Assembly (NCBI GenBank): GCA_038496445.1
Contig: JALMLS010000585.1
Coordinates: forward strand, 394,224 to 458,223
DNA length: 64,000 nucleotides
Reading direction: 5' to 3'
From: Trichosphaerium sp. ATCC 40318
Lineage: Eukaryota; Discosea; Flabellinia; Trichosidae
Below, piece after piece: positions 55,779 through 64,000 of this stretch. Within the stretch, counting starts at the first letter, position 1, and each line of letters starts with the position of its first letter. A program made the translations under genes and the position numbers. The notes beneath the pieces are model-generated. The model saw only the letters and a list, made by a program, of their open reading frames with translations, was not told the DNA's origin and made no database searches.

Positions 55779-58700
55779 ATGCTATCTCCACGAAGCCCTA
55801 GAAAACCTAGGCACGGTATTGTAAGCGAAGAAAAGGAAAGCAATTCTGGACTTACAAACGGCTTTTCGGTTTGTCTTCAGCGTTGTTCATTTGATTGAAT
55901 ATGCAGTTTATTGTGATAAACTTGCGGAAGATTTTTTTCTCCCGTTTTATCGCTGTAGCTCGAAAATAATACTTGAACTTGTTCATTAACAACGTTTAGG
56001 GTGGTAAGAGACAACAGAAAAAAAAATGGCCAACACCGAAAAATGTCGCAAGGTAAACGTGGTTTATACCGTTAAGTACTCCTTATCAATATCTAGCTAT
56101 GAGTTAAACAGTGTATTACCGCCTTATATTAATAGTAAAGTATACAAGCGAACGAAAGTTGTATTCGCTAGTGATGGCTGGATGGCAGCGTCGTATGATA
56201 AAGTTGGGTAAACTAGAACTAAAATTTTATTCTTACTGTTTTTGGCTTCAACTCTCTTTGATATCTCTCTAGGGACATTATAGTATCACATGCCCAGCTT
56301 GGGAAGAAAATCCACGTTAAGAACAGTCACGTGACTATTATGCTTAGTGCTGTTGGGAGTCATATCATTTCGACGCATGAAAAAATACTAGACAATGATG
56401 ACGTGGCTAGAACAGTTCAAATGTATAATATAAATCAAGATTCTACTTTTTCTTATCGGATTGGTCTCCAAAAATCTGAGTACCTTCAAGGTGTTTTTGC
56501 TGATACCACTGTACGTAACAAATAAGAATTTTATCGTTTAGTGCTTCTTGATATTAAACTACAATAGGGTATCTGTATCATAGGTTCGATGAGTATCACC
56601 AGGGTTGATTTCGAAGGAAAAGCGATACTTCAAAATAAGGCAAAGTCAGACATTTTTAGTCACGGAAAAATCATTCGTGCATTGTCTTCTGTTGTTGATG
56701 GAAGTGCACTTGTTACTTATAAAAATGCATTGAATATCATAGAAGTGTATTGCATAGAATCACTTACCCTCCAGTTCAGGTACGTAATTTAAAACATACG
56801 AAAACAATTTTCGAAGTTTTTTCTAAAAAAGGGTTTGCAAGTTGTGAGTCACTTCTTCGGATTGGCTTGAGTTACTCACAATTTTAGCTGTAAAACCGAC
56901 AATGCCTCCAAAGGTTGGATATCCTTACATCAAAATAATCACATAGTTGTGGGTGTAACGAGGGATGACATTTACTGTTGGAACAGAAATGTACGAATAG
57001 TAAAGTTATCGCTTTTTTTTTTACTTTTTGTAGACACAAGAAGTAATTTTCTGCAGACCTACCAATATACCTTTATCCAGCGTACATTTGTTAAAAAACG
57101 TGGTAATAGCGGGAGACTTTAGTGGGAATATTCACGTATTTGGATTAGGTACAAACTCTTTGCAGATGCGAAAAAACGCGAATTTTACGCGAAACCATAA
57201 TTTTTTTTTCTTTCTAGTTTGATAGAATGAAATGGTTACCTTGTACCACCATAAACCAGATCCATTAGTAAACATACAATTAACAGCTGGTTTCTGCAGG
57301 GGATCGTAAAATATTTACGAAGGTACCCATGCATGGGTCTCCTTCTTCTTTTTTTTTTTACTCTTTTTTTTAAGGCGTTCTAACACTGTGAAAGGTGATG
57401 CTAAAGCTTATACAATTGCCATTGGTACAGGTTCTGAGCTACGAGAGTCTCAAAGCATACTTGACAATTTACAAACAAGAGTGTCAAGTATAGACTTGGT
57501 CGATAACTTCGTTTTCATCGGAACTCAAGAAGGACTTGCAGTATACAATTTGTTGATAAAGGTGCGTTTTTGTGTAGAAATATAAATGAGTCACGTGCTC
57601 CCAGTTTTGGTTAATTCTTTGATCAGGAGCCTGTAAAACCATTGCAAATGGTCTCAACTACAGATCGTGTGAGTCGCATTCATATACGATCAGAGTTTGT
57701 TTACTTTGTTACGGATGGAAACGAAACAGAATCGAAATTGTTTGTGTGGTAAGTTATTTTTTATCGGTGAAGATGATCGTTTTCTTTTGAGCCAATAACT
57801 TTCTTATTGTTCCGTTGAATCACCTAACAAACATAATTTTAGGAAACCTAATAAGAGGCGTTGGAGAGGATCTCACTTAGAAGATAGCCAAATTCTCAAG
57901 AATCTAATGTCATCGAAGCTATTTCTCAAAGCGCTCACTCTTGCTTTGACTCCAGATGCACCTCAATCAGTTATAGACAGCATTATAACAGTTGCTTCAT
58001 TCAGGGGATCTTCTGTTACTCTTAACTTACTACGTTATATTCTTGACTACGAATACAACGTTCTTGTACACAAGAGAGCAAAGAGGACAAACTATGTTCT
58101 CATCAACTTTTGCCTGTAAGTTTGTTACATTTTTGTTCAATCTAGTTTTTAATCTGTTCTCTCTTAGAGTAAACCCTCAACAAGATTGGACTTTTATTCT
58201 TACTGAAACATCATTGGCTTCTTTAATTTTCAGTTCTCTTGTAAGATTTCGTCTTAGAGGACATGTTTCACGGTTCAGAAAAGTGCTGGGTAAAAAAGAA
58301 TTACTTCAGTGAATATAACTCTAACTTTTGTTCAAGAACGCATTACAAAAGATAAAGGGTCTCTTTTAGAGTGGCTCGATGATATAGTTTATGATTTTAT
58401 GGAGATTTTAGAAGAGTTACCAAGTATTATTGTCAGAGGTCTTCAAGAAATTGTATCAAAAGGAAGAGCCAAGTTTTTAAAAAGAGGTGCTTCCGATAGA
58501 GTGTTTATTCAAGCTGCAACAGCCGTTCTTGTTGGTCGTGGTATTTGTACCTTTATACAAAGACCTAATGAATCATTTGCTTTAACAGGATCAAGTCTTA
58601 GTACATCCAAACGTGCGTAGTATCCGTCTAAGTGATACTATTTTTTCTTATTATTTTCTTAGATGGTAATCATACCAACACAAGCCGGAGTATTTCAACA

Positions 58701-59919
58701 ATTTGTATGGCATTACGTGTCCTTTCTGGTGAAATTGACTATGCTGAGTTCGATGAAGAAGGTATAGGATACTATGTAGAGAATAATAAGGAAAGAGTAA
58801 AAGGCGCTATTGAGACAATGTTAAACGGAACGGTACAGCTGAAAAAACCAAGAAAGTTGAAAGTTAAGAAAAGTGAAGTTGTTCAAGCAAATCAAACACT
58901 TGGCAACTTTGTTCTTCACAACAGGTCCAAGAACGTACCTTTGCAATATTAACCTTAATTGTAGTGATGCTATTGACGTCAATATCTCTGAGAAAGAGAT
59001 AAAAGCACAACTGAAATCGTTTTGTAGTTCAAACTTAGAACAACTTCATAATTTCGAATCAACATATGAATTCAAACTTGAAAGGCACTCTTCTTTAGAC
59101 TCAGGCGGAGTAGCCACACCACATGCCGAACAAGCTTCCATACAAGGAAAAGACGTGATATGGGAAGAAGAAATTGTGAGGGTAGCAGGCGAGAGTACTG
59201 TACAGTAAGTCAACAATATGAGATCACGATCTCTAATCGTCTTACCCTTAGCGGAAAGTACTACAGTACAGCCAAAACACTATCTCTTGGATCACTTTCC
59301 CCAAAAGAGTGGCTTGATTCAGAGATAAACGAGAATTCATATACAGTTCTCATATTCTTCAGAGGGTCATGGTGTTTCTTTTGTAGTAAATATCTTCGTT
59401 CATGGAGAAAATATGTTGATGAGGTACGTTCGAGAAACATTCATTAGAGCGATGTTTAAATGGTTTCTAGATCACGTTTTCTGGAGGATCTATTGTTGGT
59501 ATCAGCTCTCAATCTACAAATAAGATGATAAAGACACAAGAGAAATGGAACTTGAATTTTCCTTTGATTGGTGATGATAGTCACGAAATAAGTAGAGGTT
59601 TCTCTTTGCAAAAAAACAGAAGTGGTGCCAACCCTTCTAAAGATAAGAAGGTATTTCAACCTGGTGTATATGTCGTTAAAAGTAATGGAACACCTTTATA
59701 CTGTTGGACAAATGCTCCAGCGGGATATAATAACTTTGGAGGAAGGTAACAAACAAAAAGAAACAAAATACCATGTTTTTTTTACTAACATTTGATTCTT
59801 CTTTTAGCGATCGTCCAAAATCCAAACATGTCATGTCAATTATTCGTCAATCTACCAGTATAGAAAGTACTAATTCAGACACGGATGATGAGTACCTGTC
59901 TGTTCGTACTATTGTATAA
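55779..59919 (+). CDS. Beta-propeller / RasGAP-like helical / peroxiredoxin-like fusion protein, copy 2
   Basis: Paralog of 27880-31772 in inverted orientation. Exon 1 MLSPRSPRKPRHGIVSEEKE splices to GGKRQQKKKWPTPKNVASYE. Propeller-like part: VVFASDGWMAASYDKVG, GSHIISTHEKIL, SDIFSHGKIIRALSSVVDGS, NHIVVGVTRDDIYCWNRN, DNFVFIGTQEGLAVYNLL. Helical part: LALTPDAPQSVIDSIITV, LRYILDYEYNVLVHKRAKRT, TETSLASLIFSSLVRFRLRG, AATAVLVGRGICTFIQRP, NTSRSISTICMALRVLSGE; in order this resembles a RasGAP core, but the arginine-finger position (TETSLAS) lacks Arg. C-terminal AhpC/TSA-like domain: VLIFFRGSWCFFCSKYLRSW, NFPLIGDDSHEISRGFSLQ, FQPGVYVVKSNGTPLYCW. Ends SVRTIV, TAA 59917. About fifteen exons. Confidence 0.72.
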
Positions 59920-60271
59920 AATACCTTTTATTAAATAAAGCAAAATTCAAAAGACTATTATGTAAGCAAGTCATCCTTTCACTTCGAAAGTGAGAAACCT
60001 TATTATTAGTACATATCCTGGAAGCACAGAGCAGCCTATGGTGAAAAGAAAGTCATTGATAGTGGCAGTGCTGCAGTGCGAGCATGAGAGATACGACAGT
60101 ATCACTGTGCAAGATTTTCTTGAAGAAAGACAATTTTCTCCGGAAAAAAGTCAACTTCATTCATTGCAGAATGCTGCGTATTTATAGATCAAAAAGTTTC
60201 TAATATACCAATCCTGCTACGCTTTCTTCATTCTAATCATTGCACACTTTAAAATACTCTCGAAGACAAAT
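59920..60271. other. Spacer
   Basis: No coding signal. Separates the fusion gene from the F-box/LRR relic. Confidence 0.45.
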
Positions 60272-61140
60272 ATGAACCAAACCAGCGCATTCTTTGACAA
60301 GATACCTACTGAAGTAACTGTTATTATTCTAGAGTTTGTTTCCGTATTATCTATGCATTCTGTTGTACGTACATCTAAACAACTATCCAATATCGCAATA
60401 AATCACTTGAATTATGAAGAAAAGAGAAAAGACATCTGTCTTTACAATACAGTAAAACTCAAAAAACTATTCAAAGAAGTACCTTCTCTTATAACAAAAA
60501 GCAACTTAATCATAAGATTCAAACTTAAACAAAAGCACTTGGAGTACTTACAGGGAGCTTACCGCCTTAAAGTACAATACAAGATTTCAAAGAGTGTTGA
60601 CTTTACAAACTTCAAAATAAGGGGTATTAACATTGGATCTTGTGATGTACTTACTAATGCACATATAAAACAACTATCACGTGCTAGTATCCAAAACATT
60701 TCTCTAAATTGCACAAATTGTAAAAAAGTCCATTCATGGGAGTCCTTGCAACAACGGATTAAATGATGTAACAAAGACCATGTAATTTGTGTACACTATC
60801 AATAGAATACTATATAAAGACTTCGTATTATAGTCAAACAAGAGTCGCCACTACTCTATTGTAAACATAAGGAAAATATACTGGCCAGCACATCCTTACA
60901 AAATTGAAAGATGAGGAACCAAGGTGCTAGCCTGTATTCATATAATTAATTTAGCATTTTGTCGATATGTGATAGTGATGATATGCATGTTGAATGGTAA
61001 TAGACACATTACATACAATTGTATTTTAGCAATTAATGGCGTTCATACAATTAAGCTTTGGCATTGTGATGGTTTACAAATGGATGCATTGAACCGATTA
61101 CTTGTATTGTATCAGAATCTACATCAACCTTTGAATAGCT
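60272..61140 (+). pseudogene. F-box / LRR gene, truncated with decayed repeats
   Basis: The open frame 60272-60766 begins MNQTSAFFDKIPTEVTVIIL and follows the 35508 gene through the F-box and helical spacer (KQLSNIAINHLNYEEKRKD, KLKKLFKEVPSLITKSNL, DFTNFKIRGINIGSCDVLTN). It stops after the first LRR-like unit. Further LRR wording reappears in pieces (LACIHIINLAFCRYV, INGVHTIKLWHCDGL) as far as about 61140, overlapping the 3' end of a minus-strand ubiquitin-like gene. The N-terminal part alone might still be translated (164 residues). Confidence 0.65.
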
Positions 61141-61153
61141 ATTGCTACGAAAA

Positions 61154-61493
61154 TCATTGTTTGTATAGATCAACAACATTATTATCATTCCCGCTAAGTC
61201 TTAATACAAGGTGTAGCATTGAACCATCTTGTACTTTATAGTGTGCTAAAGTTCTATAATCCTCCAGTCTCTTCCCAGCGTAAATGAGTCTCTGTTTATC
61301 TACAGGAAAACCTACAAATGCCGTTACTCAATTGAATCAATTTGAATGTAACAATGGGCAGGTTTGCAGAAAATACATATTTTTTTGCACCTTCTTGGTG
61401 TTCTATTTTTACTTTAACGTTTTCTATGGTATCAGTATGCTCCAGTTCAATCGTGATTGTTTTTCCAAATAGTGGTTTAACTGTTATTTGCAT
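61154..61493 (-). CDS. Ubiquitin-like protein, diverged, without C-terminal Gly-Gly
   Basis: Three exons: [35 protein letters not shown]; then [19 protein letters not shown]; then [32 protein letters not shown]. It aligns end to end with ubiquitin (MQIFVKTLTGKTI..., QRLIFAGKQLEDGRTL...HLVLRL), but where ubiquitin has RGG this has SGN and runs on 11 residues. Without Gly-Gly it cannot be conjugated in the usual way, so it is either a stand-alone modulator or the end of a larger protein whose other exons are upstream. The Lys48 equivalent is retained (AGK), and Lys63 lies in HYKVQ. Start at ATG 61493 matches ubiquitin Met1. Confidence 0.78.
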
Positions 61494-61914
61494 TAGTGGC
61501 TTTCTTTGTATACTACTCTTTAAATCAACTTTTTTTTTGACAGAATTCTATTCACAGATTGCAGTGTTAGTCTTTGGTGTGATATTTATGGCTAGTATCC
61601 GTTTGTTATTCTATTTTAGTCGTGACCTTCGTAAACTTTTACAGCCAATAGAGCGATTTCCAACTCCGCTATTGTCTATTTGTATGTCAGACGTTCCCAT
61701 GAGTCTTGTGGGACATCCTGACAAGCTCATGCCACTTGACTTTTTTATTACAGCCACTCCGATTTGTAGCACGCACATGACTGTCTGTTCTTAAGCACAC
61801 GGAAAGTACTCCATAAGCATGTGCTAGTGGTATAGAGCTTGCAAAGTAGCACAAGCTCTCGTCTATCGTGGAGGACTTGACAATAGTAAATTCCATTTCT
61901 TGAGGCACGTCCAT
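61494..61914 (-). other. Uncertain exon(s) upstream of the ubiquitin-like gene
   Basis: Minus-strand ATG 61914 opens MDVPQEMEFTIVKSSTIDES, LCYFASSIPLAHAYGVLS, which reads like real protein and then may splice (GTGTGC). A second piece, NSGVGNRSIGCKSLRRSRL, lies near 61660. They could be 5' exons of the ubiquitin-like gene or a separate small gene; I cannot decide. Confidence 0.35.
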
Positions 61915-62025
61915 GTTTAAGGGTTAATAACAAAGGGAGCAGTTCTCAAACTTATTGTAGAGTACGCAAATAATTCTGTGGTCTTTCGTGATTCCTTTGT
62001 GTTTATTAACATCCAGGAGTAGAGG

Positions 62026-62941
62026 TTACAACTTTGGTTTCTGCTTTGTATTGTGCTCTTCCAACAAAGTAATACCTTGTTGAAATTTACTTTTCTTAGC
62101 CCACTCAAGGGCGTCGTCATTCAGATCTATAATTACATCACCCCAGACTTCTACATAGCATTTTCTTTTCGCACAACAATTAACTCCTGATTCCTACAGT
62201 ACCCTGTTAGACAATAGGTCGTCTACAAAGAACATAGAAAAACCAAGTTAAAATCACGTGCAAGTAGAAAGCGTATAAGTTCTATATTTTTTTCTTTTAT
62301 TGCTTCATGTATCAGAGGTGATACTTCAATTTCTTCTGCTTCTTGTGTGGAATAGTATCTTGAATGACTTTCTTCTTTTATTATTGTCTTCTTCCAGTTT
62401 ATCTAACAGAACAGTGTGAGTACGTTCTACAACAAGCATCGCCTATACAGCCACAAGAAAACTACAGCAGTGCTTTAATAATTGCATACACATAGCTGAA
62501 GTATTGTGCTAGCAACGGTGTGAAAAATATTAGTAAGAAAATATGAAGAACAAAGCCTAAACTTTGACAGTCATTGTCGTTTCTCTAGCTGGTTTTTATG
62601 GCTCTTTAGTTTCATTATGTAGTACGTACAATAGAGGTACCATATTGATTACATAGAAAGCGTAATCTGTCAACGTTGGAGTTCTTTACATGAACAAATA
62701 CAAACGGCTCAATAGTCTTTGTTTTTCTCACATTATGAGTGTTTTCTATTTTTGGCACGCTTAGATTCGACTCAAATATGACTATATTCCAATACACACT
62801 AACACAGCTAGCTGCTTGTATTGTTTTATTGTCCATTCCATGGAATATAATCACTAAAATCTAAAATAACTGTTAAAGACGAAAAGAGGTTATAATACTG
62901 TATATTGCCTCAGGAAGCTTTAACGGATTTAATGTTGTCAT
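62026..62941 (-). CDS. F-box / ankyrin-repeat protein
   Basis: The start MTTLNPLKLPEAIY splices to MIIFHGMDNKTIQAASCVSV, YWNIVI, together an F-box (LPxxIxxxI...D..T...A..VS..W). Next PFVFVHVKNSNVDRLRFLCN, an ankyrin-like unit; after introns SPLIHEAIKEKNIELIRFLL, then VNCCAKRKCYVEVWGDVIID, DDALEWAKKSKFQQGITLLE and EHNTKQKPKL, TAA at 62026. ALEWAKxxxxxxxxxLLE is typical of ankyrin repeats. Presumably an SCF substrate adaptor using ankyrin repeats instead of LRRs. The middle exons (62420-62640) are not certain. Confidence 0.6.
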
Positions 62942-63164
62942 CAAAAGGTATGCTTGCTGTATACGTTGAATAATATGAGCACATTTAAGTCTATTAGACT
63001 ATTTCCAGTTATCTGTAAACCGTTCAATGAATGTATTCTTAAGACCTTTGAGAAAACGATTTGTTCATTTTGAATTTTGTTATCAGACCACAAAGTGATA
63101 GTCAACAATAGTGCATCAGTAAACAAACTGCTGCATTCGAATACCGTCAATGTAACAAAAGTTC

Positions 63165-64000
63165 TCTAGCTAAGCGCAGTATACACATGACAACGACAAA
63201 AACAAGCATAGACGACAGTACTTGAATCGAAAAAAAACTCCACGTGTTTTTTATGATGTTTGGAATAGAAAAGAGATACTTTATTATAGTTGTCTGAGAA
63301 CAAATATCACTGGTCCCTCTTCTGTAACATACATATCGCTTATTTGCATTCATAACGGGAAACCTTAGCAACGCCTTTTGACCACATAGCACCATCATAA
63401 TGGTTACATCTTCCAGCGCTAGGTGTTCTCTGATTGCATCGTCTACCACAATTTCTTTTGTTTTCAATTCGAATGTACTAATCACTATTATAAGTGCAAT
63501 TCATAGCTTGTAAAATTGCTGCCTAGTATACGTACACCATTATAAGAGGTAACTGGGCATGAACCCCATCTATCAGCACAAAAAGTTCCAGCGCCATCGT
63601 CAGTACGTTTGTAGAGTTTTGAGCACCATTTACCAGCACATGATTCTTCCTCTTCGGCATGTCCTGCTACTGGACATACAAACATCAAGACAACAAAAAT
63701 AGTGGTCAGTGATAACATAGTCGTTGGAGAAAAGGTGTTCATTGTGAGTGTAATCTTTATTTTTAGATTAATACCTCGTCAACTTTTTGTTTGTAGTCCA
63801 GATAGTTTGTCCGATGAATACCCGATTTCACTTAATTGCCAATGCTCCTGGCACATGACTACACGGCAAGAAAATGTAGTAAAGTGGGCTATTGCGATTA
63901 ATCCAATGCTTGCGTACTTGAGTACTGCCCGTTGAATCCCAGTGTCACGAAACTACACGATGAACACGAGGAACACCCTATTTTAAAACATCTCCATCAT
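63165..64000 (-). repeat. Right arm of the large inverted duplication
   Basis: Inverted counterpart of 10955-11830. The window ends almost exactly where similarity to the left arm begins (GATGGAGATGTTTTAAAAT read on the minus strand). Confidence 0.85.
63340..63742 (-). CDS. Small secreted cysteine-rich protein, copy 2
   Basis: Paralog of 11231-11628. Exon 1 (63742-63536) has the same signal peptide, SLTTIFVVLMFVCPVAGH, then EEEESCAGKWCSKLY and GTFCADRWGSCP. A 58-nt intron (63535-63478, GTACGT...TTAG) joins in phase 0 to exon 2, KRNCGRRCNQRTPSAGRC, ending RYECK, TAA at 63340-63342. The Cys pattern of the two copies largely agrees, though copy 1 has one extra Cys near the end (RHSCYECK against KVSRYECK). 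Predicted to be an extracellular disulphide-bonded peptide; function unknown. Confidence 0.8.

Noticed and set aside
16000-64000. tRNA genes
   Set aside because: Several GTTCGAAT-like strings were examined but none had a matching acceptor stem and anticodon arm.

Overview
This window looks like nuclear DNA of a free-living, A+T-rich, gene-dense protist. The genes are eukaryotic and intron-rich, with introns mostly 45-100 nt, often starting GTACGT. The inventory includes histone H2A, an MPS1/TTK kinase, DGAT1, a TALE homeodomain protein, RGS/SH3/CH signalling domains, F-box proteins, a sirtuin, a deiodinase-type selenoprotein and secreted matrix-like modules. I cannot name the species. The repertoire would suit a heterolobosean or amoebozoan amoeba, but that is inference. 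No rRNA, tRNA or CRISPR was recognised.

Layout. 1-8.2 kb: PP2C phosphatase with an acidic N-terminus, an H2A with an SQ tail, an unrecognised multi-exon protein and a sirtuin. 8.6-10.1 kb: an iodothyronine-deiodinase-like gene with an in-frame TGA and a SECIS-like hairpin downstream. 11-13 kb: two small secreted proteins. 13.7-15 kb: a short importin-beta-like protein. 15.4-21.1 kb (minus): MAPEG/MGST3, a PA-domain membrane protein and a GH79 heparanase-like enzyme. 21.3-24.4 kb: a coiled-coil protein, a PARP-zinc-finger/topoisomerase-ribbon protein and an F-box/LRR protein. 25.2-31.8 kb (minus): DGAT1 and a giant beta-propeller/RasGAP-like/peroxiredoxin-like fusion. 32.6-42.3 kb: a coiled-coil protein, a TIMP/NTR-like secreted protein, an F-box/LRR cluster with decayed copies, a second importin-like gene and a secreted VWD-like protein. 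42.7-46.5 kb: an SH3-LRR-RGS-CH protein. 46.9-54.9 kb (minus): a Reeler protein, an eIF4A-like relic, MPS1/TTK and a TALE homeodomain protein. 55.8-59.9 kb: the second propeller/RasGAP/peroxiredoxin fusion. 60.3-63.7 kb: an F-box/LRR relic, a ubiquitin-like protein, an F-box/ankyrin protein and the second Cys-rich secreted gene.

Themes. The region is rich in local duplication. The Cys-rich gene lies in inverted arms about 52 kb apart, one at each side. The propeller/Prx gene is duplicated in inverted orientation, the importin-like gene in direct orientation, and the F-box/LRR family appears five times in various states of decay. The palindrome CACGTG occurs about 64 times by eye against roughly 7 expected, mainly in introns and spacers. 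Three GC-AG introns begin with GCACGTGA. Several otherwise good genes contain single-base frame breaks at homopolymers, so assembly error should be considered before calling them pseudogenes. All exon joins were made by hand from splice signals, reading frame and family similarity.
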